A stretch of DNA of 64,000 nt, from contig JADNRY010000124.1 of NCBI GenBank assembly GCA_015501585.1, positions 116,163 to 180,162 on the forward strand. The letters run 5' to 3'. Shown in pieces: positions 21,282-31,545 of the stretch. The position numbers and the translations under genes were made by a program. Within the stretch, counting starts at the first letter, position 1. Each line of letters opens with the position of its first letter. The notes beneath the pieces are model-generated. The model worked only from the letters and a program-made list of their open reading frames with translations, made no database searches and had not been told where the DNA came from. This DNA comes from Rhodocollybia butyracea (lineage: Eukaryota; Basidiomycota; Agaricomycetes; Agaricales; Omphalotaceae).

Positions 21282-22448
21282 GAGGGTGTATTGAGTGTAC
21301 TGAGATTATTAGACTGTAATAGGATGTTATTTATACTATGAATACTTTTTTGATTACGGTCTGTATGAAGTTCTTATGCTTCTTAGCATACCAGCTGAAG
21401 ATGTGCTACTTTCTGTGTTTAGAACACGTAGCTCTCGAAATCCATCATGTCCATCGACGATATTGCACTTCTCGAGAGCTCCAGGAGGGATATTAATCCG
21501 ATTAATGGATGCGGATTTGGAGAGTTCGAACGGGAAGGAATCCTGCAAACGGCGACTTTGGCCAGCTTTTGTCTTTGCGTCGCGGTTCCCTGCTTCCGCA
21601 CGACCCGAGGCATAAGACCTCACATACCATTACTAGTGCTAATACTTAGGGCGCAGCGGGCATGAGTGGGGAGTCAATAAGCAGAATTTCTCCAGGTTTG
21701 CAGGATTTTTGGAGTTGAGGGAAAGAAAAACCTAGCACTAATATTATAAGCGGTAGGAGAGGGGGAGAGGGAAAGGAAGACAATCGGTGGGTGAAGACAG
21801 ATAGCCCTTCTTGCCGGCTTCCGTCAAGCCTCCAAGCTCTTCGAAACGGTATTCACTGAACCGAGCCTTCCTTGGCATTCGTAGTCAAGGTTCATCCGAC
21901 CGTCTGGCCCTGATAGAAGATCTGCGGTTATGAAAGAAGCATGCTTCAAGTGCAGAAAAAGCATGTCGTGCAGCTGGATAACCGGACCCGAGGATCTCCA
22001 GGAGAAAAGAGATGACTCGGGAAACATATGAAGGAAAACGAGAATCAACTCCAAATTCTGGTGGTAATGCGTAAAGGCGAAACCACCGTCATCGTTTCGA
22101 GTCATAACTTGAATTGGGCATGGATGAGATCGATGAGAGCAGGCGTTGAATGTTGAATGTTCGTTCCAGAGTGGTGAGATCTTGGGACCTCTCAAAGTGA
22201 TCGCGTAGGAGATACTGCTCTTGCTGGTGCTAACCAGACCAATCTTTATGCATTGAAGCCAAGCGTAAACTCGACAAAGTGGTACGTGAGATGTTCTACG
22301 AAGCTCAAAAAACATGGTAAGAACGTGGCACGGAACGAGAATCTTTTCAACTCACAATAATTTAACCCATCCTTTTCATCTATATTCCTGTCTGCGATAA
22401 GGGCCCATCCATCCCCTAGTGGTAGAAGTGGTGGTTGAGGCCTGAACG
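21282..22448. other. No firm gene
   Basis: Holds a 163-codon minus-strand frame (21824-22315) with no known motif, and mutually overlapping frames at 21354-21665. Nothing can be supported as a gene. Confidence 0.35.
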
Positions 22449-22694
22449 TTAACGTTGAGGCCTCTGAGGGGTAAGAGTGAAAGGCAAGCCAGAGCCGCTC
22501 TCCTCAAGCGTATTACTATACGGTAGGAACTTGCGCGTCATGTTCGCAGCACGTTCATACCAGATGCCAGCCGGTTCGTACCCTTTGCGCAGGTTCATAA
22601 GAGTTGAAAGATCAAGCGCTGCAAAGGCCAAGTCATTCACATTATGGAATGATGATCGTAAGGAACTGAGGTTGGAAACCTTCCAATTGTACAC
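22449..22694 (-). other. Coding-like exon, unknown family
   Basis: The minus-strand frame reads VNDLAFAALDLSTLMNL, GYEPAGIWYERAANMTRKF and a Pro-rich end. Just upstream (about 22787-22700, minus) a short hydrophobic run (LVISALAPICAIPDSFA) could be a signal peptide exon. It may be the remnant of a small secreted-protein gene. Confidence 0.3.
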
Positions 22695-23242
22695 TTCAGA
22701 GATTCATGGATGGATGAGCAAACGAGTCTGGTATGGCGCAGATAGGTGCCAAAGCGCTGATGACCAAGGAAAGATGATATGGAACTGAGCGCTAGAAAGC
22801 CGGTGCGAGAGACAATGAAAGAACAGCTATTCCAAAGTCAATAAAAACCGGAGAGAGAATTGAAAAGTACATGTAATCACGTCAAATTGTTCCAGAACCA
22901 CACTCTTCTGCTCGGGAGCGACAAAATCTTTGGTTCCCTTGTCCTAAAATTATTTGAATCTGGGAGATGTTCGAAAAGGTCAAGCTTCAAGGCCCAGACG
23001 TTGTGATAGATAGAACTTCAGAAGTAGCGATAACTGCTGCGATTGCAGTGCCTAAAGTCATCCTGACCCCTTCGGCGCAACCGCAGAGCTCCCAAGAAAA
23101 TGTGAAGTGAAGGTGAAAGTAATGAAAGTAAAACCGGCAGCTTTATTTTGAAGCCGTGGTATACTGCCGTAGCCTCCCGGCCCGCAGTATAGCTCCAACT
23201 TCCCGAATCGATTATCAAAGTGCATCTTGCTCTGGGACCACC
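22695..23242. other. No gene recognised
   Basis: About 550 bp upstream of the spliced gene at 23243, probably its 5' region. No clear promoter motif. Confidence 0.4.
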
Positions 23243-24605
23243 ATGTCTGATTCGGAATCCGATTCTGAATACTCACTTTCTGAACTCTCTGATCTCACCG
23301 ATTCCGATTTCGAGCCTGGACCAAAGCTCATCACTCCAAATCCTCTGGCACTTCTAGAAAATCCGGTCCAAGGCGGGAAAACGCTACGAAAAAAGACTGA
23401 TTTTGATAATCTAGCCAATCTGCAGGAGTATCTACGAAGAATTGCTCATATTTTTAACACATACTTCGTGTTGACGTTGAGGGGGTAAGAAAGTTCAGTG
23501 CTAGTGTATCATAATCAAAAGCTCACTTGACCAGTATGTCGGAGCAGAATGGAAGGAAGCTGGCAGTGCTTTACGTGCGCTGCGTGACTTAAAGGATGTC
23601 CCGGCATCTCTTAAACCCTTTATCACTGAATCCGTAAAAGTGTGTCGAGATTCTAGTGAAGTATAGTACGTATCACTGACTTCAGGCCAGCAAACCAGTC
23701 TTTCTACCATTTTGGTTAAAATCATGAACACCAGAGCATTTGAGCACCATCCGCTCTTGGCAGAAAGGTTCGCAACACACCGCTGGGGGCCTCAGGTGGC
23801 AAGAGAATTATTAAAATACACCCCGGAACACAGTTTAGTAGATCCTGTGCTCCCTTTAAAAGTATGTACCTTTTTATGGAACGGCAGTATCTTACCAAAG
23901 TATCTCCAGACTGAGAAAATTGGTCACGAGAAACTTCTAAAGCTGATACATCAATACGTGCCTTTCGTAGGAAGGCCCGAAACAACTTTTCTGTTCTCAT
24001 ACCTAGGTAACTTTATGAGAGTGTGGGATGAGATATTGCTGCCTTCCCTGCGTGCAACTGGTATTGAACCTGTGATTTGTTTAACCACCTATTTCAATTT
24101 GCCACTGATAGGATAACTCTAGGAATGCAACCTGGAGCATTCCTTCGGGTTTCTGGTCGATATGTGCCGAGCAGAGAAAATCCCTGATTATGTTAAGACC
24201 AACTTCATCCTACATTCTGTTATGGAACACAATTTGAAATTCAAGGCCCTCATGAAAGAAGCCAACCAGGCCATCACCTCGGTAGGAGTAACGGAATGTC
24301 ACATCTGCAAAGACAAACCTTTAGACTCGGAGTCACGCTGTGAACATACCATCAAAGTGGATTCACATGAAACCGCTACAGTTGACAAGAAGGTCCTATA
24401 CTGTTTCCACGATCGATCTTCACTTCTGTATGCATACAGGGTACGAGAAAAATATTTAGATGATTGAATATTTATTTTTTCTCAGAAACGCAACAAGAAA
24501 CGGGTGAAGAGTATACACATCAGTAAGCTTCCCGCACCAGGAATCCAACATCACATACGTCCCCGAACCAACCTGGATGACATCAGGAAAACAGTCCTAG
24601 AGTAA
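23243..24605 (+). CDS. Spliced hypothetical gene with an acidic N-terminus
   Basis: Start ATG at 23243. Exon 1 begins with an acidic Ser-rich run (MSDSESDSEYSLSELSDLTD). Proposed later exons are 23535-23660 (YVGAEWKEAGSALRALRDLK), about 23686-24071 (HHPLLAERFATHRWGP ... FVGRPETTFLFSYL), 24123-24440 (ECNLEHSFGFLVDMCRAEKI ... CHICKDKPLD) and 24486-24605 (KRNKKRVKSIHISKLP). The last two introns (24072-24122 and 24441-24485) are in phase with GT/AG ends. The first join keeps frame only with a weak GTGTTG donor, so a frameshift is possible there. A CxxC pair (CHIC) and a later Cys/His pair could bind zinc. No family is recognised. It lies on the same strand, upstream of the dioxygenase at 26075, and the two could once have been one gene split by the AT-rich block. 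Confidence 0.5.
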
Positions 24606-26074
24606 TGTATTGAATATTACTCCAACTTAGCTGAAGTTATCAGAAATTAATAGAAATTACCAGAAATTATCAGAAATTACCCAAGTCATAAACTTACGAG
24701 GTATTACAAGGAGTTTTGCGGCCCCCCTCAGCATATTATTCAAAATTAACAGAAATTAACAGAAATTAACAGTAAGTTAGACTTAAATAGCAGACCATTA
24801 CATAGCAATTATTCAATGCTATTGGGACAGAACTTAGAAGACTCAAAGAAGAGTCAAAGAAACAACAGGAAAGCGAAGAATGATAGTTATTATTGCTACA
24901 AAGTACATGCAACTACAAGCTACAAAAACTGGATTCTAACAACAAGCCATCTAACAACATGCTATGAACATCCAACTCCAGCGACCTGCAAAAAAAAAAC
25001 TTAGCTCAAGAATAGCATTCAAGCAAAAGCAAAAGGAACACACCAAAAAATAGGAAGCGAGAAGATAAAGCAGCTATGAAACAGCGGGAGAATGTAAGCG
25101 AGCAATGGCATTCAGGTGAGAGACCATGTACCTAGATATGTAGCTTCCCACATCGATGACTGGTCATGTCAGGACAATTCACATCATATGCATGGACCAC
25201 TGAGGCCCTGATAAGCGAAAATGCTAGTGTACAGAGTCGCCTAAAGTAGGAAATCCTGCGAAAACAATAAGAATCTGAACTGCAGTGTCAACGATACAGT
25301 TGCGCACCTTTCGAAGCCTCGTGTGACCTGAAATACTGTTGATCATAGCTGTTAACCCATGCTATAACGATATAAGAGCTTTGAGACTCGGCACGAAAAG
25401 GAAATGAGTGAAGTGAGGTGTTGGTGAAGGGAAGAAAGGACACGTATGTCCTGCCGTAAGTTGGCGCTGAGTTTTGTGCGCTCCCGGCAACACTCCCGTT
25501 GCCGGTAGTAACGGCATATCATTTAAATACGGATTTCAAATTTCTTATTCGAAGGCTTAATCCCGGGGATGTACAAGACATGATGCTTCGTGAGAATGCT
25601 CAACTCTGTAATCGAATCGTATTGAACAACGAGAGAGAGAGCTCAGTCAACAAAGTAACGAGGTGGCTACTTTGCATCATGGGATGGATGCTTTATTGAA
25701 GGTTATGTACTGAACAAACTGTAAGCCCTAGTATACAACATACTACAACATTGACTCATTTTATTTTTATTTTTTGGGCTCAGTAGTGCTACTTATTTGT
25801 GTATCGATTAGCAATTGATGTATTTCTATGTATTAAAAGTCATCTAATTAAAATTTGATAATTTCAGATAATCAAGCAGATAATTTCAAGTTTGTTTCAA
25901 GTAATCTTGAGACTTGAAGTAAATTTGTGAAGCATTACCAGTTGATTATCAGTATTAACAGAAATTAATGTGAATATGTGAATCATTACCCGCTAATTAT
26001 CAGTATTAACAGAACTTAACAGAACTTAACAGAACTTATCAGAACTTATGTAGATTTTTTCAAACATTATTCAG
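24606..26074. repeat. AT-rich block bounded by 10-bp tandem repeat arrays
   Basis: Four exact-period copies of CAGAAATTAN-type units lie at 24641-24680, AGAAATTAAC units at 24741-24770, and AGAACTTAAC/AGAACTTATC units at about 25990-26050, all in direct orientation. The interior has only short frames (for example 25499-25699). The arrangement is like subterminal repeats of a non-autonomous transposon, or a microsatellite-rich insertion. I found no target duplication. Confidence 0.55.
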
Positions 26075-26972
26075 ATACCGATTTCCTGATGATCCTCGAT
26101 GTCCTAGAGATATAACTCATTTTGTAGACTCTGAAACTGGTCATGAGATAGGTGGAGTCATAAATAAAGGCTTTCCTTCCCAGTATTTTGGGATAGTGAA
26201 AGAGAATCATGACTACTTTTTTAAAAACGCAGTCAATGTGAAGCGTTTCAGCAGGTAAATCTGGGGATCATGGCAGGATCAGGATTGTCTATGCCAAATG
26301 GGGGAGCAGTTGGGAATGGTTACGGTGGTCATTACACCCCCACCAAGATTCCTCAGGATGCTGTTATGGACAAGGCCAGTGCGGATCGCTACGTTGATAA
26401 TCTCTTCCGTGTGGCGGTGGTAAGGCTTTTCTTCTATCAACCCTCATACTACTACCACTGACCCTGGTGTAGGACAACGGATTGGTTATGCCGATGGTCA
26501 AGCAGGCCTCGCGCAAGGTTTTTAAGCACATGACCGAAGCCGCCAAAGAAGCTGGAACTTTTCCAGTGGGCCAGTACGGACTCAACCTCTACTATTGCTA
26601 TAACTACATTGCACCGCTACATGCAGACAAGGATAGATCATATACCATCAGTATCACCACCGCCAAAAGTGGCGATCCAGACCACTATAACTTCTGTTAT
26701 GCGAAATGGGGAATTATTCTATATACACATCCCGGATGCATTTGGTAAGGCTTTAACTACCCATCAACCCTTACTCCGTTACTCGAGGCTAATTTCCTTC
26801 TAGGTGGTTCCAAGGCGAGGACATACATGGAACCGTGGCGCCTACTAAGGAAGCTTTGGAGAAAGCTTGCTTCCAGGAACCCTATTCCGATGGCTTTGTT
26901 ATTGTTTTACGGGAAAAAGATGCAGTAGCTGCACAAAAATTAAGTACAGCCACAAAAACATACCAAAACTGA
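26075..26972 (+). CDS. 2OG-Fe(II) dioxygenase-like gene (mushroom-expanded type)
   Basis: Exons: 26075-26254 (PDDPRCPRDITHFVDSETGH, GGVINKGFPSQYFGIV), about 26277-26419 (DKASADRYVDNLFRVAV), 26473-26744 (DNGLVMPMVKQASRK, GQYGLNLYYCYNYIAPLHAD, YNFCYAKWGIILYTHPGC) and 26804-26972 (WWFQGEDIHGTVAPTKEALE). Introns 26420-26472 and 26745-26803 are GT/AG and in phase. HAD in APLHAD and His in EDIHGT fit the HxD...H iron-binding triad of 2-oxoglutarate oxygenases. The join between the first two exons (a 22-bp gap) does not keep frame, so a lesion or missed exon is likely there. Upstream exons may be separated by the AT-rich block. The substrate is unknown; related mushroom families include the TET/JBP group acting on DNA bases, but that link is inference. 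Confidence 0.55.
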
Positions 26973-27399
26973 CTCGGTATTGGTCTGTATGAAACTAAAT
27001 ACTTTATTAAGTACCAGAGAAATTGGATAGTGGTTGCAGTAGAATATTAGAACGCAAGTCTAATCTGTGTCTACTTTCAGAACCTGGCGTGTGGGTGCAT
27101 GGTTTATAAATATCACTTGAATCAGTTGATGCAATGTCACATTGGCTCAACTTACGTGTCCTACTTTGACTTCATCGCATATCCACCAGATCATGACCAC
27201 AGGTAGACTATAAGGAAAGTATTGGGCGCCTTGAATGAGAGTCGCTAGAAACTACCGCAATATTTTGTCAAGGCACGTATCATGTAGGTCCAGAATCGAG
27301 ATATTGAACGTTCGATCCATTAATCCTAATCCTAATCCTACTAGTAATACCTGATTATAGTACTATACGTATACATCCACCGGAGTGAAACTGAAGCAT
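26973..27399. other. Intergenic
   Basis: No gene seen. Contains a short telomere-like array (27321-27340) and a 30-bp word shared with 15770-15800 (TAATACC, GATTATAGTA). Confidence 0.5.
27321..27340. repeat. Short (CCTAAT)n array
   Basis: Three units of TAATCC; on the other strand GGATTA, one base off the telomeric TTAGGG type. Too short to be a telomere. Confidence 0.7.
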
Positions 27400-27537
27400 T
27401 TACTTGAATATCTTGAGCGCTATAAGGCACTTGTTATGATGATCTTGGAGTATCTTGTAATCGTGTTTGAGCTGGTAGAATTCCTCTTCTAAGTCTGCAG
27501 GTAGGCTATCCCGGTCAAACAATGCTCGGTACAACAA
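27400..27537 (-). other. Coding-like terminal exon, unknown gene
   Basis: The minus-strand frame ends in a stop at 27400 and reads LLYRALFDRDSLPADLEEEF then YQLKHDYKILQDHHNKC. It is Glu/Lys-rich and likely helical, and looks like a real last exon. An AG acceptor precedes it near 27542. No upstream exon could be linked. Confidence 0.35.
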
Positions 27538-28682
27538 CCTGGTCTGTACACCACTCTTCTGACACATGCACCTCTAGTGATTAGCGACAGGCATCCACGC
27601 GATTACTGCAATGAAACAGGATTTATCAACTGTCGCTGGAGTCCATAGAGTTGATTTGGTTCATTCTACTTGAGAGTAAAAACCAGCCTGATACAGAAGT
27701 GAAAGTGAGAGCTCAATGTGAAGGTGCACCTTTCAGTGCATCATACTTCGTCTACTATCTAGGCCGATATTATGCATTGGTAAATCCCTTGTTGGAAACG
27801 TAGATGGCTCGTATCTGTCCCTCTTGCCTGTACGTTGCCCTCGATCTTTGCTCCTCGAAAGGCACAATTACCAGACGCTACGCAGGCATTTCGGCCATAC
27901 ACTACGGCGCGGGCCTCAGAAAGTCCACTGAGACCGAGTACTGACAATGGTAGTTTGTGAACTATGTTGACCGCGGCGCTTAGCTGGAAGTGTGTATCTT
28001 CGGACCATAGAAGGACCTAGCAGGCTCCGCTGTCTTTGTTTCAGTATCCTCAACTGCAACTCGGGTCAGCGCTTGATTCTGTTGGGTCATGACTCTATGG
28101 TCATGGGTCTAACAATGTGAGGATTTGTGGAGGTGAGCCTTTCCATCAAGCCTGCGTAGTGAGTTCTGGTTGTTTTCTTTATCTACAAATTTTCTGTACA
28201 CTTTGCGAATCCTCTTGGAACATGCCACGGTTGTACAACAATCCTCTCGCCGAGCGTGGCCCTTAGTCTTTGAAGAATGTGATGACGGGACACTCTGCAG
28301 CCATGGAATCTTCGTTGCTGCGAAGAACCCAAATCATACGAACGTACTTGAACCACGGAGGCCGGCAATGGGAGCGATGAAAGGAGTGGTATGTGGATGT
28401 GGATGTGGAGAGATGCTGAGAATGTGAAATGTACCATTGACGCGGCGAGTATGAGGAGAGATGTGCAGAGGGACGCTCCAATGTATAAGGACTTAGCTTC
28501 CGCTTGAGTCTTGGCGGTGTGGATAATAAGTTTCTACCTCTTTTGAAATACTGATCAAATTTACAGATTTTTCGCCCGCCTTTCGCAAGACGCCTTGCTC
28601 TACGCTCCTGCTACTGTAAATTTTTTGTTGGTATTTCAATACATTATTCTGAGAGTCATTCCTTTTCACAGGCACAATCTAG
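27538..28682. other. No firm gene
   Basis: About 1.1 kb. Minus-strand 27759-27947 is open but unrecognised. A GGATGT triplicate sits at about 28395. The last 100 bp would be upstream sequence of the truncated dioxygenase copy. Confidence 0.4.
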
Positions 28683-28963
28683 CCATGCCCTATCCCCCAC
28701 AAACGGTACGTCGGTCCCGCAGCTTCAACGCCGTAGAAGCCACCACACCTTGGCAGCACGTCAGCAACACTCCCATCATGCATCGTCTCGCAAACCCCCA
28801 ATATTTGCTTCCCAGTTATGTTTTCCAGAAGGCCGCTGAACAGGCTATCGAAGACCACACAGACGCCCTACTGGAGGAAGATGATCTGGGAGCTGAGTTT
28901 GAGTTTATCAAGTACGCGCCCTTAGATTCTGGTTCCCCTTGCCCTGTCAACGCAGTATCTTGA
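28683..28963 (+). pseudogene. Truncated 2OG-Fe(II) dioxygenase paralogue, N-terminus only
   Basis: ATG at 28683, 93 codons, no intron. The C-terminal half (EQAIEDHTDALLEEDDLGAE ... YAPLDSGSPCPVNAV) matches the N-terminal region of the gene at 45499-47098 (EQALEDHRNAALEEDDLGAD ... YSPLESPCPVDAV), and the start MPY...T matches MPYFLRT there. The oxygenase core is absent downstream, so this is a truncated copy. Confidence 0.65.
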
Positions 28964-30319
28964 AACTTGCTAGTCCCATACCCTACAACTTCTACCATGT
29001 GGAATCAGTCCAAAAAAGGAAACAAAAACAACAATTGAATGAACCAAGAACAAATGGAAATTTAGGCTGGGATGTAATCATCTCAATAATTTTGCTAGAT
29101 AGAAGTGTTGTTGCGTGCGGGCATTCCCCAAAGTTACAGCAGAATGAACCGGGGAGACAGCCTGTTCCAGTTGAATAAGAGGCAGGAATTTGGGAAGACG
29201 AGGGACCTTTTCGAGGCAGAGTGCTAACAGTGTGAGACGGAGTGAACAATGATGGAAGGAAAAAGGTAGATGATTGATTCTGAAAACATAGTGTATTGCA
29301 ATGAGTATAGACGACAACTGAAAAACAATAATGATGCAGATGGAGAGGAGAATTCCGTATAAATCGGATGATTGAACACAGTAAACAAGAAAGCAAAGTA
29401 AAGATGTAAGACAACACGCATAAGAGGTGAGTGTACCAGAAACCACAGTAGAGCAGATACACGGAACCCATCACACTCCGTCACGCGTCATCGACATCCC
29501 TCACTCCGTCATCTCGCTCACGAAGCCAGAGCACTCTCGCCCTCCTATCCTGTTGCCTCTATATTAATTTGAGCCTATTCCGCTGGCGAGAGATACGTTG
29601 GCAGTGGAAATGGCGGGATATATATCCACAACCTCCACATTCTGCACTACCCCATTTCCAGCCGCTCACCCTCTTCCTCATTTTCCCGTTTCGAGGTACT
29701 ACTCGACTTTGGAACAGGGGTCGGCCAGATATCGATATTCATGGCCAAGATCCCCGCAGCACCAGTACTTGTCGCCGCAGCAGAAGTTAAAGCAGAGTGT
29801 GAGATATGTATATGAAGTGTTGTACTTGCTATCTGGCCGGCTTCGAATCGATCCTGGGCAATAGCCATGCTCAACTTCTGGCCCCCATTGGTTCTGTCAT
29901 CTCGTTGGAGCGTTTGAAGCGGTTGATTGGGATTCAATGGGGCTGGTGGGATAAATACGGCGACAGACTATTCTGATTCTAACAATACCTGGGTGCTCTG
30001 AGTCTAGTATAGAGTACATTTGCAATCAGTTTGGTTACCTTGGCGTCCACACAGCGACAGAAGGCAAACTTGGGCTTCATTGGAGATAGACGACGAACGA
30101 CCACACTGATATACTGTAAAAGACCACAAATTTATAGTGAGCGAAGACACTTCAACGTTGTAAGAATTTACGCTCACCATTGTGGCTTGTGTTGCCGATC
30201 AATGCTCCAAGCCTCCATCCTGCTTTTCTTTTGCCACATCATAAACTATGGACCCATACGCCTGACCCCGCCTCAGCAGCATCATGATCCGACGCCGAGC
30301 ACATCCCGTATTCCAATTA
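28964..30319. other. No gene recognised
   Basis: About 1.35 kb. Long minus-strand frames at 28992-29484 overlap in all three phases and are rich in Ser, Leu and Phe, a composition artefact of biased sequence rather than a gene. Confidence 0.45.
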
Positions 30320-30640
30320 TCACTGGCGAAAGTTGGAGCCTGGTGGCAAGGACGAGTTAGTGGAATTCCCGAGACCAAAGTTCAGAAAGTCAGAGTGGTT
30401 GCCGTAAACGAGTAGTGAATAGAATGGGGTGAGGTACTGGGTGGCGTTGACGGTGGTAAGAGTTCTTCTACGCTGGTAGAAATAGATAGTGAGTTGAGGC
30501 TCTTTAATTACTAAGAGGATTTACGCCTACCATTCGTTGACCAAAGCTACCCAATGAAGCTTCCAGATCATGGATTCTTCACCTCGCACCTCGAATTCAC
30601 GCAAGGCCCATATACATGCCCGAGATACGGCACCAATGGA
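30320..30640 (-). other. Possible last two exons of a minus-strand gene
   Basis: The final exon 30320-30461 reads VNATQYLTPFYSLLVYGNHS then NFGLGNSTNSSLPPGSNF and ends in TGA. It has several N-glycosylation-like sites, as in secreted fungal proteins. An intron with a GTAGGC donor ends the previous exon at 30531. Upstream sequence to about 30640 is open but unrecognised. No family assigned. Confidence 0.35.
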
Positions 30641-30966
30641 ACTGCGAACTCAGTGAAGGAATGTATTGAGCACCTTCCAGTATAGTTTTCACCTGAGCTC
30701 GTAATGCATAAGACGAAACTGGACGTCACATCCGGCTGTCGGAGGCCGCCGTAGTTAGACTTTCGGGCCGGCCAGCCGCACTACGCATGACATTGTACCA
30801 GCTGCTTCTCCATCCCCTCCTCTTTTTTATTGTGCCTCCGCCAGGTTAAAGCTTTCAGGTGCATTGTTCACAATTGGTTCCTGCTAATGCTTTGCTATAG
30901 GTCTGCAGTCTTTCGTACGCCTCATTTATTGTTTTAGTTTGACTTTCAGCCTGAGTAAGTCATTCA

Positions 30967-31145
30967 TTGTTGGATGTCCTACAAAAAAAGGTCCGAGTTC
31001 AAGGACATGAGGTTAACTTTTATTTCTCCAGGTATTGCGCTCACCCCAATTTTTTTCCGCCACAACCAACATCGAACGCTGTACGCCCCAATCCATCGCC
31101 AACCCAATCTAATTCTCGTCGCAAGCGAAGTTTCAGAAAGCCATC
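30967..31145 (+). pseudogene. Host coding fragment, left of the Gypsy insertion
   Basis: Open frame 30967-31158 with a Pro/Ser/Arg-rich end (NPSPTQSNSRRKRSFRKPS) runs into the Gypsy LTR at 31146. The right-hand flank at 39892-40022 is coding-like too, but the two sides do not join in one simple frame. The CCATC target sequence lies at the break. Confidence 0.35.
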
Positions 31146-31428
31146 TGTAACGAAGTAGTCTCTTGTTGAATCTGGCGCCCATCGGCACCTGACACGTTCC
31201 TTATCGTTTCACTTATCTTATCAGTTTACTCGCTCGTTGCTTACTCGCTTTCTTTCGTATAATATCCACTTATAGTAATAGTCTTTGACAAGGTATATAA
31301 GCTAGCTATCTACTGTAAGTACGATAGGTTCTACAGAATCAAACCCACACGTTACAACGGTTCTCTCGCACCTCTCTAAAATCCCCCACTTCGTGTGATA
31401 CTACCGTGATTCGTCACCTGGTGTTACA
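31146..31428 (+). repeat. Gypsy 5' LTR (283 bp)
   Basis: Identical by eye to 39604-39886. A TATATAA box at 31294-31300 probably drives the genomic transcript. Confidence 0.97.
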
Positions 31429-31545
31429 TATTTTGAACCCTCTACAACAAACTACTCTATCTAAACACTCTGCTCATCGTCCTACACGGCAACCCCCTCG
31501 TCTGATCAACGCGGATTCCGACCCGGACACCAAAAACATTTCACC

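Noticed and set aside
24641..24770. CRISPR-like array
   Set aside because: The repeats are 10 bp and contiguous, without unique spacers; this is a short tandem repeat in a eukaryotic genome.
27321..27340. Telomere or chromosome end
   Set aside because: Only about three variant units in the middle of the sequence.
28992..29484. Long minus-strand frames (up to 160 codons)
   Set aside because: Three phases are open at once with the same biased composition, which is typical of non-coding sequence.
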